Positions 21,571-33,464 of a stretch of 64,000 bases of DNA are shown here, one piece after another. Each line of letters begins with the position of its first letter. The stretch's first letter is position 1. The position numbers were made by a program, and so were the translations under genes. Source of the stretch: Metarhizium brunneum (taxonomy: Eukaryota; Ascomycota; Sordariomycetes; Hypocreales; Clavicipitaceae); contig NC_089426.1 of the NCBI RefSeq assembly GCF_013426205.1, forward strand, positions 124,001 through 188,000, in the 5' to 3' direction. Below the pieces are notes generated by a model. It saw only the letters and a program-made list of their open reading frames with translations. It had not been told where the DNA came from and ran no database searches.

Positions 21571-21959
21571 TGTGACAAGGGCTCGTTAGAGTGCTTGGAA
21601 CGACAAGGTTCAAATTCAAACATAATATCAAATAGTGTTAAAGGTTCTTAGTTTTTTAAGAGAAAGGAAGGGAACAACAACCGCTATATATATATATGAA
21701 GGGAACGGCTGTGCCTAGGGCTCTTACCCGGGCGCGTGTTTAATCTGTGTAACCAATAGGTCCTGCTACTCCTGCTACTCCTGCTACAATAATACCAACA
21801 TCTCACTGTATTCTCACAAATGCATGGTATTTTGTGCTCCTCTTGTCAGTATCAACGTGACTATAATTGGACTTTTAGTTTTTGCTTCAAGCACTCATGG
21901 CATAATAACGCGAGAGACTTACATGTGACCATTTCCGGTACTGCTCCCTCGTTCGTCTC

Positions 21960-22999
21960 TTACTTTTTCCAGCCGCCGAGGCGAACCAAGGAGAGGATCC
22001 CTCTCATGCGAACTGTTTGGCCTGGGGTAAAGCGTTCTAGGCAAGAGCTATTTTCAAAAGAGGTTAGCCGTACATACGAGGATGAGAATGATTTGATTCA
22101 TCTTGATGTAGACAGTTTCTGGGCGCTTACTCTCCAGAGTAGTCCATGTAGTTGTCGACTGGATCCAGACCGAGCAAGTCGGGACAGGTATCGCGGCCGA
22201 CGGGACACTCATCCAGGTTGTTGGCAGAGGCTTCGGCAGGAGTGTCGGCAACAAAGTCGCCACCCTCCTCGTTGCAACCGCCGTGGAAGGTATGCAATAG
22301 ACCAAACCAATGGCCAACCTCGTGGACAGTAACCATACCCAGGACGCCCGGGTTGCCAGGCAGGGTAAAGGAACCGATCACGCAGCCATCCCTATCCAGT
22401 TCCTCGCCACGGTTGGTGTATATGCCGGGGAATCTGCAGAAACCCCCCAGGCCGTCGTATATGCCAGGCAAGTAATAGAGATTCAAGGTGCGCGAGGTGC
22501 CTTTGTGCAACTTGGTCTTGTAGTCCATTTCGAAATCCTTTGGATGCATGGCCCATGAGGCGTTTTGGTTCCAGGTTGTGCCATTGAGGTTGAAGGTGAG
22601 GTTACTTGGTGCAAATGCGTTGTTGAGGACTTTCATCTGGCTGTCGATTTCCGCCTTCTGCTCAAGGAAACTTGGATTAGAACAACGCAAACGAGTACCA
22701 CAAAAATAGGGCCTGTAAAGGCAAAAGGGGACGTGGAAGCACAAGCTTACAGTCAGCCAGCCGCCTTGCCTGGTTTGATTGGTAGCAATAACGTGAACCC
22801 ACGTCTCCAACGAGATACGCTCACCGGTATCCCGACGAGTCAGGCGTGACTCGTCCTTGGATAACTCCTCGTGCAGAGCCAATATATCGGCATCTGGCTG
22901 GGAATCGCAAAACTCCCCTTGCTCTCTCGTCAACAAAGTTGCGCTGGCAATCGGCCCGAGGGCTAACAAAGCAGCGGCGAGATAAGACAGAGACGGCAT
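21960..22999 (-). CDS. Secreted M43 zinc metalloprotease (MEP1-like)
   Basis: Three exons: 22999-22751, 22657-22131, 22047-21960 (864 nt, 287 aa, the usual family length). A signal peptide opens the protein (MPSLSYLAAALLALGPIASA). The catalytic zinc motif HEVGHWFGLLH fits the M43 pattern HExxHxxGxxH, and a Met-turn lies in DNYMDYSGD. The third exon (SCLERFTPGQTVRM) restores the expected end after the Met-turn; without it the protein would stop right after that motif. Intron 1 (93 nt) has no in-frame stop, so an unspliced reading would insert 31 residues; intron 2 is 83 nt. These fungal enzymes are extracellular proteases of the pappalysin family. It is not obviously linked to either PKS module. 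Confidence 0.92.
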
Positions 23000-24338
23000 T
23001 TTTCAGAAATAGTTTGTCAAAGGTAGAGGAAAGGTGTATCTTATGTCTGGTTTGCGCCCCTTCCACTGCCAGAATGTGGCAACAGAGACTTATATACTGC
23101 TACGGTGCACGGCTGTCGCGTTGAGAAGTAGCTCGCCATGTGCTCTCGCCGACTACGAGCTTCACGCGGGCCCGTACCGAGCTCGGATTGAGAGCATGGC
23201 TATTCTTTTCCCATCGACTTTTCTCTCTTTGCAAGGGAGGTAGGCTAAGTCTACGCTGGGCTGACGAGGCCTACGCCCGTTGTCCATGTCCACAATAGGT
23301 TAAGGTCTCGGTCAGCAGCCGAACCAGGCGATGGCGGGGTTAGGGTTATGTGGGAAGCTGCATGCGCCTAAAATAGTAAATTTTGACTGAGCCTTTTAGA
23401 GTTAATTACAAGGGGCCGTGTTAAGGGTCGGCCTAATCGTGCTACTACAAGACGGTTTATTGCAGGTGGCTGGTTGCAAATACGAAGCTACCAGACCGTT
23501 GACATCATTGATGCCAGGCCTTATTTGGATAACACACCGGTTGAGGGTTGCGCTATGGACAATTTGGTATGCCGACCCGATGTCCCATCAGAGATGCGAT
23601 CAATTGCGACAGCATCGAGTCAGGTGGTTGACCAAGGTGGAAGTTTATTACCCGGGGGCTAAATTGGGCATAAAAGACCGCGGCAATTATGAACCGTTCC
23701 CGGCATATATCATGTCTGGTGCAAATATATCAACTCCACCCTTAACCCACAAAATAAGTTGCTACGGCAGAATTGTACCGTGGTACTTGCTTTGCATCAT
23801 CCATCATGTGCTGGGCGGCATTTGGTGGATTGTGGCTTGAGGTTTTAGCCCGCACGCGAGCATCTGCGGCCGTGTTTGCGCCGTGACAGGGTTCTCCCAC
23901 TTTGTTTCAAGGTTCAATGTTCCTTTGGTCCAAAGGATCTATTGTTTTAACGTGTCTGGTATGCCAAATTTAGGCAAATGGCTACCGCTATCCCTGCTTT
24001 GGCAGACTTGCGGTCGGGTCATGGAGTGTTAAAATTATATATGCCTAAAATTATATTATATTTCACTTACTTACTAACTTTATAATTAGGGGTAATAACT
24101 ATAACAAATATATATATTAAATTACTTTTATTTTATCCCTAGTGCGGCATAAACTGAATAAGGGCTCTCAGCGGAGGTAGCAAGAGGAGCTTGCGCAATG
24201 GGACTAACAGGTTGTAAAGTGTCGCAATGAACCAGACCCAACCCGCGGGACTTTTCCATTGCAACGGCTTCTCCTCGACAGGGTCCCATGGCTTCCATGA
24301 CGGGATGCTTGCCGATGGCGGATAAAGTAAATCACATC
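23000..24338. other. Intergenic, 1.3 kb, AT-rich at right
   Basis: This holds the M43 protease promoter at the left and a strongly AT-rich block around 24020-24135. A 140-codon frame (23418-23840) has no recognisable domain and no ATG-led signal. No functional element was supported. Confidence 0.55.
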
Positions 24339-25133
24339 TTATCTCGACACATAAGTAGTGAGAAGAAAATAAAAGGAGGGTTCAGCATACCAATATTCAG
24401 TATTTGCTGAATCTTCTAACAAAGCGGCTAACTTGGCGGTGTCTTGATTTATTCCTGCATCAAGTATATGAGCCATAGGGCAGCCGCGTGATTGCGAGAT
24501 GGACACACAACCTACTGTCTGTTGCTGTTTGTTAACAATCTCCTTGGCTGATATCCTTTCGTCTGGGCGCGCAATCAGAGTGTCTTTGACTAGGCCCTCT
24601 AGACCGTTTGGTTCTAATCCTCGTTGAAGGACAGCGACTCCATCAAGCCACCTCCTTATCGGTGCGGGATCATCCCTAATAGATCCTATTTGCCATTGGG
24701 GACCAGTAGATTCGGGTAACGGAACTTTTTTCAGCATGTATAGCATTATTACTCCTAATGCGAAAACATCGCTCTCGGGTCCTCTGCAGTCGCCTGTTAG
24801 CAATTCGGCTGGGATGTACCATGGTGTTCCTCCTCGTAAACGGGGGTCGCCGAAGGCAGTAGCAAGACCAAAGTCAATGAGAACAGGCCCCCGTGAAGGA
24901 TCATAGACGATATTTGCAGGTTTGATATCATTATGGATTATTTTTTTACCATGGAGGTATTCTATCGCTGAGGCCATGGTGCCGAAGACACGGATTGCGT
25001 CGTCCGAAGTGCCCGTAAAATAGAAGTCTCCAGCTTTATTTGCCCATGTTGAAGCTGCAAGATCAGGATATGGCAAATGTTCCATATATATAGAGTAAAA
25101 TCTAGCATCTGATCCGTAAAACTTGATAATTGC
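24339..25133 (-). pseudogene. Protein-kinase C-lobe without N-lobe (probable pseudogene)
   Basis: The open frame from ATG 25085 gives 248 aa of eukaryotic kinase-like sequence. It shows a catalytic loop HNDIKPANI (Asn replaces Arg of HRD), DFG (LIDFGLA), an APE-like GTPWYIPAE and SDVFALGVIM. In-frame similarity continues upstream of that ATG (QPAIIKFYG, then RFYSIYMEHLP), which is the strand-5/hinge part of a kinase. A TGA in that frame near 25190 then cuts it off. No glycine-rich loop or ATP-binding lysine was found in any frame upstream. The polypeptide could not bind ATP normally. I read it as a decayed kinase gene; a truncated pseudokinase is the alternative. Confidence 0.6.
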
Positions 25134-27040
25134 AGGCTGGTTCGTTCTCGTTAGTATTTCGAAGCCCCAGACTGCAGCTACAAGTCAACGCTCTCGGAGC
25201 GAGCGTACCACCACCAAGAATTGTCGTGCAGCTAAACCGCCAAAAGGCCCCATACACGGCCATGGCGAAAATAAGTTTGTCACACGGAGTAGCAGGAGAA
25301 TAGCAGGGAAACCGCCAGAGACCGACAGACTTCAATAACGTCAGCACCATATCCAAGCCCTCAACCAAAACCATTCCTTCGGGACGATAGCAATGGCACC
25401 GCAAAAGGAAAATGCCTAAAATCCTGGTGGCTGAGCAGAACAGTAGTATATCCCCTGAAGCACACAGTACGTCAAAGTACTGTAATGTGAGATAAGTATG
25501 CACGGTGCAGGGAGATTGATCCATCGAACGACAAGGAGACAAAGGAGCTATGGCAGAGTATTCAATGCAGTCAAATAATCACACGATGGTTAGACGCAGG
25601 ATTTTTCGCCTGGTATTTTCAGTCGCCTAACCCGAATCCGGCTGGGAAACTCTACAGGGTCGAAGGTGTCAGCTACTGAGGTGATAGTGGCCCGAAATTC
25701 ATTGATTTGGTCATTATTGTGCATTCAAGTTTACGACTGAGCTTAGAAGAAATACAAATCTGGCGAGCTGCGGGTAAACTGTCGAAAGAATCGTGGCACA
25801 GATCAGGTCCCATTCTATGTGATGGAGAAATTTCTGCTTCTTGCAGTAGGGCGAGACAGCCCGACATCTTATTTTTACAACGGATAGCTTGATGCGAGGA
25901 AGGCTTGCACTGCAGTGGGCTCCCACACATATGGACAAAATGGACACCACTTATGCGCGCATGACCAAAGGTGATTCGGCCTAACTGCATGGGGACCCGG
26001 TCAGGATGATAAAGGAAGCCAATGATAAGTTTTACCAGGCTCGTGGATGCTTATATCAGGTGATATGACCTTTGAACAAATGTTTCGAAACCTGATCATC
26101 CGCGGATATGGGCTACATGCTGATAGACTCAATATCATCGTCACTATCGTCAAAACCTTGCCACTCATTCCTGAAACGATCGCTCGCGCCTCTTGGTAGT
26201 ACACACGTTATGGTGCTTGGTCGCATCGGCCATACTGACATGGCGATGCATAACCACTCGATCTGCCATGTCTGGTCTGCTAAATGTAGGGACTTCCGAG
26301 CGGGAAGGGTTGTTGATGCCGAGCCGTGAAAAAGCGAGACGCAATTCAAGTCCAGTGACAAGGCTAGCTTCTCTCGCGTCTTTCCCTCGGGCTCAGACTT
26401 GCTCAGATGAGGAAATTGACCAAGAGCGGCAAGTATCAATTGGTCATATGCTAAATTGAAAGAGGGCTGACCCTGCACCGGCTGGAATACGCCTTCTTGG
26501 ACTTGAACGCACGACTTGTACTTGGACACAACCCAGTAGCTCCTTAATATTTGTTGCAGCGACATTTTCTTGCGTTGACCCTTTCGACCTTTAGCTCTGG
26601 GAACAACTTAACTTCCAGATGATGCCGGCTGCGACGTTCAAACACAGGAGGTTGGCTTGCAGCCATTTGAGACTCGGTAACAGTTGAATGCTGAAGCCTC
26701 CATCATCAGCTGCATATAGTGTATCCAATCGCCTTGTCAAAGGGTCGTAGCCATCAATTGATGCTGCTGTCCAGTTAATTGACCCATGAGGCCACAGGCA
26801 AACATTGTAGACCTGCCTACGGGTTATTACCATGACAGCTACAGTTGCCATATTTAACACGACACCTGCGTGCACTCTTCTTGTACCGCAGCGGGATTAT
26901 TTAGCTGAGTAGATGATGGCATGATACAATATTCCCTGTAAATTCTGCATGAAGAAACTAAATACTTTGCAACATTGCTAATTCCCAGCCAATCGCACAT
27001 TGTTTTTGCCTGCAATAGGGCTCCTCCCTCTTGATACCGC
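25134..27040. other. Gene-poor relic region between kinase fragment and GMC gene
   Basis: Apart from the possible DUF3723 remnant, both strands carry only short frames without domain signatures. Nothing else could be supported. Confidence 0.5.
26113..26565 (-). pseudogene. Possible DUF3723-family remnant
   Basis: A 150-codon frame with a real ATG. The segment VQGQPSFNLAYDQLILAALGQFPHL resembles the conserved core I recall of fungal DUF3723 proteins (a lineage-specific family, often in repeat-rich or subtelomeric DNA). The rest is low in recognisable features and ends in an acidic DDSDDDIES tail. Full-length members are several times longer, so this would be a fragment. This is recognition from memory of a pattern, not an alignment. 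Confidence 0.3.
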
Positions 27041-29252
27041 TCAATGTTTCTCCGAAAGGCCATCCAGGATAACATGGGAAGCCTTTTGACTAATCATAAA
27101 CACAGGGACAACAGGGAACGCACCCGGTGTACGTGGAAAGACGGAGGCATCCACCACACGAAGACCCTCGACACCATTGACATTGAAATCAGGGTCGACG
27201 CAATAATCCGGGTCGTCTTTGGGGCCCATGCGGCAAGTCGATGTGACGTGGTGGCTATACGCATTGTCTTTAATCGATTGCTTCGTCTCAATCTCTGGAC
27301 TGGGTTCAATAATCTCAAAGGGGGCATACGGCGCGCCGGTGGCATTGAAAACACGCTTGACCATGTCGGCCGCCTCCTCGAGAGCCTGCAGGTCGCGTTC
27401 CGCCTTTTGCTCAAACCAGTTAAAGTTGATCAGCGGCGTGTCTCTAGGGTCCGTCGAGCGCAGAGTCACAGTGCCGGCCTCGTTGCCAGTCTGCAACTTG
27501 ACCAGAGACCAGAAGAAGGCGTTGTCCGGTGACCGCACCCGGCTGAATCCGGGGAAGAATCCATGAAAGTCGGCATTGGGGCCGCCAAAAAGAGCGATAT
27601 CGCAGTCTGGGGTCTCGCTCACGCTCGATTTAAACAAGGCCGACAGTGGCGCGCCGCCCTCGCCATAAGGTCCCAGGCCTTGCGATTGCCAAAGTTCGAG
27701 GCATGGATCGTCGGACGGCGGAAGACTTGGGTTCATTTTGCAATTTTCAGAAGGGTTATTCTCCCACGGCGTGTTGGCACGGACACTGACGCCGGTTTCG
27801 TAATTATCCTGCATGTAATTTCCCTGACAAACTTGTTAGCGGCCTCGGACGCCAAGGGGCACAACATCGAATACCGGCTCACCACGGCAGGCAAATCCAC
27901 GACAACTGGTATTCCCAACTTTTCCAATTCAGCTCGGGGTCCGACACCGCTTAATTTGAGTATCTGCGGCGTGTTGAATGCTCCTCCAGCAACAATCACC
28001 TCTCTAGAAGCTGCGACCCTCTTGAGCTCGCCAGAGTTGCTCGCGTTGTATCGGTCGTCGGCCGAGTAAAGGGCCTCGCCGACTAGATACTCGACACCAC
28101 TAGCCCGGGGTTTGCGGCCACACTTGGCATCTTCAAATAAAACGCGGGTCGCCAGGCTGTGTGGGCTTAGTGTTAGAGGGTATTTCGCGGAGCCGTCCTC
28201 ATTCAAGGCGCTTAGTGTATCCGCGATATAGTTTCGGGCCCCGTTTCGGCGTCTTCGAGAGTCGATATGCAGAGCAATGTCAAAGACTTGAGATTTCTCG
28301 TAGCGGTCGGGCTCGATGCGATTTATATCCCGCCTTAGGAGGTCAACTAGTTGTTGCTCACTCTGGACATCGACGCCCTCGAGCTCTCGAATCGCCTCCT
28401 TGACAAGCTTCGTTACCCCCGGACGAGAGGTGGTAAAGGTATCATTTATTTGTGCCGACTGGTATAGTTAGCCAAGTCTCTTTTGGTCGACGGGTCCTGA
28501 CATACCGAAACGAAACCGTCGTAACCGTGGCCCAACTGGTCAGGGGGGAGATAACCGTTTCTTTCAACTTCAACAAAGTATTCTCTCATTTTTTCCGGTA
28601 ACCAAGAGTCGTCATTGGTAAGGTTGGCTATGTGTGTCCAGTCGCTGTCAGGAGGTACAACAAAGTACATGGCGTTGACTTGGGATGAACCTCCAACTGT
28701 TGCCCCACGAGGGTAGTATATACCCAGCCTGTCGTATTGTTAATTGAGATGCCAAGATTTTGGACTGCGGGGTGTCTTACGGCTCTGCACCAGCAGGAGG
28801 ATCCAGTCCAACATAATACGATCCATTGTCAAGCCTGTATGTGTACTTATTGTCCCGCCTTGCCTGAGTTTCATTTTGAAAGTGGTTGACAAAGAACTGC
28901 CAGGAGATTCCAGGTGTTTCACCAGCCATGTTAAACCTGCAGACTGTTAGTGATATGGAGTGTTTTATGCTGGTTAAACTGTGCTTACCAAGCTGGGACT
29001 TGTGCGATCAGGTTCTCGCCTTGATCCTGCCCAGCCTCAATTAGGAACACGGAGTGACCTGCGCGGGCAAGATTGGCCCTGTTTCTTTGTAAGCTGGAAA
29101 TTCCTTGAGTTGGGGGAAAGGGGTTCCTCCTACGCTACTGTGCCACCTCCGGGGCCTGAGCCAACCACAACATATTCGTACTCTTCAGTTTGAACTGGCG
29201 CTCCTGCGCCTAGGGCGGCCAAGAAGGCACCAAGAGTAGCTAGCTTCATCAT
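27041..29252 (-). CDS. Secreted GMC (glucose-methanol-choline) oxidoreductase
   Basis: Six exons: 29252-29134, 29078-28989, 28936-28781, 28728-28506, 28458-27883, 27823-27041 (1947 nt, 648 aa). Introns are 55, 52, 52, 47 and 59 nt. The start ([19 protein letters not shown]) is a signal peptide. Exon 1/2 rebuild the FAD Rossmann motif [19 protein letters not shown], then FLIEAG. Exon 4 carries GMC signature 1 ([15 protein letters not shown]), exon 5 signature 2 ([17 protein letters not shown]). The last exon has the catalytic His region [11 protein letters not shown] and ends with [17 protein letters not shown] in place of the more common NxxP segment. It is an extracellular flavin alcohol oxidase/dehydrogenase; the substrate is unknown. 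It is flanked by relic DNA and not obviously part of a cluster. Confidence 0.92.
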
Positions 29253-31038
29253 GGTGTGAAAATGAGCAAGTAGCTTGATAGGTGTCATAAAGCCCTGTGT
29301 GATGGTTGAGGTCACAGTGAGACCGAAGCGACCTTTTTATAAGGATCTGAGAGGGCTCTAGCGGCGACTCTATGGCTGCCAGCCTAGCTCGTCCGGTCTC
29401 TACATGTATGAACAGAAACGTCCTAAGTCCGAATGCTACTCTCACCTTTGAAACAATTCAAAACTTATCCCAGCATCTTGGAGTTCATGCACAGTAGCAT
29501 TTGGTGTGCCCGGTAATGCTCCTTTGCACCACCATACAGCGGGATATACTGGTGCATGTAATGTAGCACTGCGTGCCGCCTTGCAAAGCAAATGAATTAA
29601 ATGCCCACTCAACTGGTCTTATGTTGCAGTGCGGAAAGAAGTCTGGCACTCGGAGCAAACGACTTTTGTAAACAGTCCCGAACATTATCTCCGAGCAAGC
29701 ACGCATATCAGCTTTTCGACCGCCAAGAACAAAGCACTGCGGCAACGATGTGACCTCATGACAACATGGTTTATGCATGACATTTATGAGCACAGGATCC
29801 AGTTCGGAATTAATACTCCAGGAACAACAGACAGCGGCAGCAGACTTGACTTCGGAACAAGCCGTTCCCCACTGTGGATTTCTGACGCAGCTCGTGATCA
29901 ATTAATTGGGAATATTGATCTCAAGCTCAGAAGAAAAGCATGTACCAAGACCCCCCTGGGAATATGCTTGAGCAAAGTCCATTATTCGTCATCAAGCCCC
30001 ATATGCCTGGACAAGTACCATGCATTGTACGGTTTAGTGTTACATTGTTAATTAACTCAGTACCAGCAGCAACTGAAACTCCCATTTTTTTGCTTAATTC
30101 CCTTTAGAGGAAGGAGGGTTTGTATCATTTACCTGAGTTTCCAAAGGTGGTTAACCACCTCTTGAAACATCCCGGGTCTACCATTTTATGATGATCGTCA
30201 CCAGCTTCAAGTCTGGTGTAGAGACAGCTTTGTCTAGCAACCATGCCATTGAGCAGTGCACCAGACTCTTAGGCAAATGCCTCCACTTGTACACAGACAG
30301 ATGCGGCGCCCTGACTAAACCCGCCAAGTCACTAGCTAGTCATGTCAAGTTGGACAATCCTAGTAGTTATAGAATGACCAAGTAGTACTTTCTGGGCGTG
30401 GTAGTGCATAGTAGATGTGTGTTGCAATCATGCCCTACGAGCGCGTAAGCAGCAATATGGGATTCACTATAGAACTCTTAGTTCTGCTCTAATATAAAGC
30501 AATTCATGGTAAGTTCACTTTCAACAAATACCAACCATCATATTATGAAACCATTCATGGCTATTTAGCAGAACATTGAAACTGAATTGATGTCTGCTGT
30601 TGACCACGCAAGGTTAACTGGCAGGGGCTTCTAGGTGGAGCAGTGGGCCAATCACATGCAATCATGGGGATACTATTAGCGCATCGCACCTTTGTGATTC
30701 TAGAAACCTGACTTGACTAATGTGCATGGAGCCGTGGACCGGAGATGGCTTAAGTCCGGCACAAGACATCCGATTAGCAGCTTCGCCCAGCCTAATATCA
30801 AGTAGTGTAGAATAGGCAAGAACTTGGAATAAATAGCAAGGGTATGGAACTCGGCTCCTGTATCTTGCCATTTCGCACTTGCCTCTGCTTAAAACAACTT
30901 GAGCTTATCAACCATTTTTATCTTTATTTGTACAGAGACAGTCACAGACTTATTGCATAATTTTCGTCTTCAAATTAGCCGCGACTCTCCTACCGTATAC
31001 TCCCTTCCTGTTATACTACATCTCTTTCAAGAAACAAA
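29253..31038. other. Intergenic, 1.8 kb, no supported gene
   Basis: This divergent region lies between the GMC oxidoreductase and the SDR gene. A 140-codon frame (29629-30051) shows no recognisable domain. An everted CCGGA-N11-TCCGG element is near 30739-30759. No other structure was resolved. Confidence 0.55.
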
Positions 31039-31965
31039 ATGTCGACCGTTCTGGTTACCGGCGGCGGCCGCGGCATCGGGCTTGAACTCGTACGGCAGCT
31101 AGTGCAGCTACCAGAGTCACGAATTTCCCTCGTCCTCGTCACAACTCGAGGTCCCTCCCAGCCCTTGGACGAGCTCATCTCTAGCTCGGCCGGCCGCATT
31201 GCGCAAGTCCAGTGTGAGATTACCGACGACAACTCAGTGAAGCAAGCAGCAGCTGTCATTGAGACTAAACTTGCCGGCAAAGGGCTCGACATCCTGATCA
31301 ACAATGTCGGAGTACGTAGTTGGCCCCTGACCAGTCTTCTTTCCGTGCTAACAAATAGGCAAGATAATGTCATACACGGAGGGTAGAGTTGGTGCCTTGG
31401 ATGGACAACAGTTGCTGACTGCTTTCAACGTCAACGTCTTAAGCACGCACCGCATCACCGCAGCATTGATTCCGCTGCTGCAGAAGGGTACCGGAAAGAA
31501 AATAGCCATGATGTAAGTCTGCCAAACGAGTTTCTTTCCAGAAACCATCTAACCTTGCCTAGCTCAACTCCTCTTGGTTCTATCGACTATGCCAACAGGT
31601 ACACGTGGCTCCCAGTGCCATCATACAAAATTACAAAAGCTGCGATGAATATGTTGTCCGTCCAGTACGCCATCGACTACGAAAAGGAAGGATTCACCGT
31701 TGTGGCTGTTTCTCCAGGAGTAAGTTCTAATTTAAATCAAAGATGCAAAGAACTAAGCGATATTAATACCAAAATACAGTGGCTTCGAACCGACATGGGC
31801 TCTCAAGACGCAGACTTGGATGTTGCAACTGGTGTTAGGGCCTTGAAGGATTTGATCTTGTCGGCAACCGTCGACGCCAACGGTAAATTCTACAATATCC
31901 ACGTCCCAGGCTGGGAGAATGCAGAAGGCCCCAACCAGTACGACGGCGCAGTGATCCCCTGGTAG
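31039..31965 (+). CDS. Short-chain dehydrogenase/reductase
   Basis: Four exons: 31039-31311, 31364-31512, 31563-31719, 31780-31965 (765 nt, 254 aa, the classical SDR length). The cofactor motif TGGGRGIG is at residues 7-14. NNVG ends exon 1. Exon 3 begins with the catalytic-Ser strand (STPLGS) and holds the active-site YKITK (YxxxK). Exon 4 gives the typical C-terminus (LRTDMG). For intron 1 I chose the acceptor CAAG at 31363 because it joins NNVG to IMSYTEG; the stronger-looking TAG five bases upstream would hit a stop. It is a soluble NAD(P)-dependent oxidoreductase of unknown substrate, with no nearby biosynthetic partner. Confidence 0.88.
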
Positions 31966-32694
31966 GGTCTGCTCGGGAATTCGACTAGACTAGACTAAAT
32001 AGATTATAGACTAAAGCATCTGACGCCGCTCAACCAACCTGACATTGGGAATCACCCAAAATAGCTTCAGTCTGGTGTTTGTTCTCGGGCATTGTAGAGC
32101 CTTGAGCTGTATCAATTTCCTCTAAAAGTCTCGTCACTTTGGGTGCACTTATCTAGCCCACTCCCGTTCTCCCAGCTAATCATCTTCGGTTTCTAAATAT
32201 TAATCTCGACAGCACAACTCCCAATCAGACCGCTGACATGTAGGCGAATAGGCACAACTTGCTGTATTATCTTGACTCATGAGCAATCTCTCTTTACTTG
32301 GCCAAAGCTCTCAATTAGGGACCGGATGATGGCGTTGTTATAATAGGGTGCCCTTGCTCTTACTTACAGCAAGAAAATGCTGCCAGTGAAGCCACGGCAA
32401 CCCTAGTTGTAGGTGCAAATTCACACATACTTGGATGGTTGCAATATTGTCATAACTGCACCCTCGCGTTCTATTCAACGGCCCAAGGGTTACCAACATG
32501 CGGCTGTCGATCCTCACGCCCATCATCACCAGTACTCGTTGTTTGGTGAGGCCTAGGCTCAGGCTCATCTCCTGTGTTGTCATCCCCTCCGCCTCCAACT
32601 GCAGCTGGCAGAAGCCGAGTCCTCTCGGTGCTCCGCTCTGCTTCTTCGGTATTGGTTACATGGAAACTCACTCCCCTTGTTGGCATTCTCCTAG
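31966..32694. other. Convergent intergenic, 0.7 kb
   Basis: The 3' flanks of the SDR and the tetraspanin gene. No coding sequence or repeat was recognised. Confidence 0.55.
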
Positions 32695-33464
32695 CTAGAG
32701 TGAAAGACGGCCACGGGAAGAAACTTGCCATCTGTACAAGTAAAGGACCTGTCAGGAAACAGCATTGGGTGGTGCTAGCCGGGACGCAGCTCACATACCT
32801 GAAAAAGTCCGATAAACAGCACGATTCCAAAACTAACGCCAGAGTTATTCTGCAATGCTGCCCTCCAAGGTTGGATGCACGCCGTGTCTCGCCCGTACGT
32901 TTCGGCGCATTGTTGGGCGGTATGCTGATTGGGGAAAGGCCAAGCTCTGTCCCTTACCGTATTAAAGCCACAGCAATTCAGGGCATCCTGAATCCGCCGG
33001 ATCGACCCGGCGTCGTGGCTGCTGAAGAAGCGCTGCCAAAGGGTCGATAGCAAGCAGTCGCGGGCGGCTGATGGCAGAATGTTGGAGAAGAGAAGGGTTG
33101 CCAGGACCGTAGTCAGGATTGCTTGGCCAACCTGCAAGGCCTGGGCCACGAGACGATTCAGGCGGCTATTAGAACGGGCGAGACGCGGATATGAGAGTGC
33201 GTTTGCAGCAGCTGCTAGAGGAAGTAGAACTGCGATGATGGTAAGGGTCGGAGAGATTGGCAGCGATAAGCTCGTGGAATGAATGTGCTCGTATCTACGG
33301 TGGTTCGTTAGCGAAGATGGTTATTGACGTCGAGTCGAATTGGACAAACAGTGCCACTCCAAAGAGCGCCAGAACTACCTGCTTCAAGTTAGTTCCAGGT
33401 ACACGATGCTTGCATCTTCGCGTCTTACCACAAGGAAGGCAAAGAGCAAAGTCAACGCACTCAT
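32695..33464 (-). CDS. Tetraspanin (Tsp3-like)
   Basis: Four exons: 33464-33429, 33378-33329, 33294-32799, 32748-32695 (636 nt, 211 aa). The protein begins with a transmembrane segment (SALTLLFAFLVVLALFGVALFV), has two more near residues 50-70 and 85-105, then a large extracellular loop with the tetraspanin CCG motif (ALNCCGFNTVRDRAWPFP) and extra cysteines (QQCAETYG, TACIQPW). A fourth helix (SFGIVLFIGLFQVLYLYRW) crosses the last intron. This is the four-TM fungal tetraspanin plan; Tsp3 is the closest type by memory. Intron 2 as drawn (33295-33328) is only 34 nt, although it has a GCTAAC branch-like site; that boundary is the least certain part. Confidence 0.82.

Larger units (their letters stand above)
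20845..21959. other. Intergenic, 1.1 kb, with microsatellites and a telomere-like repeat
   Basis: This stretch holds a short (TTAGGG)-type repeat (21028-21043), an ACTGCT microsatellite (21524-21570), a TATATATA tract near 21685 and a CTGCTACTC repeat (21761-21787). No coding sequence was recognised. It marks the start of the relic-rich middle region. Confidence 0.65.

Noticed and set aside
21524..21787. CRISPR-like array
   Set aside because: The repeats are short microsatellites without regular unique spacers, and the genome is eukaryotic.
28740..28936. Suspected frameshift in the GMC oxidoreductase
   Set aside because: A recount of bases in exons 2-3 shows a continuous frame with normal GT-AG introns; the total is divisible by three, so the gene is intact.
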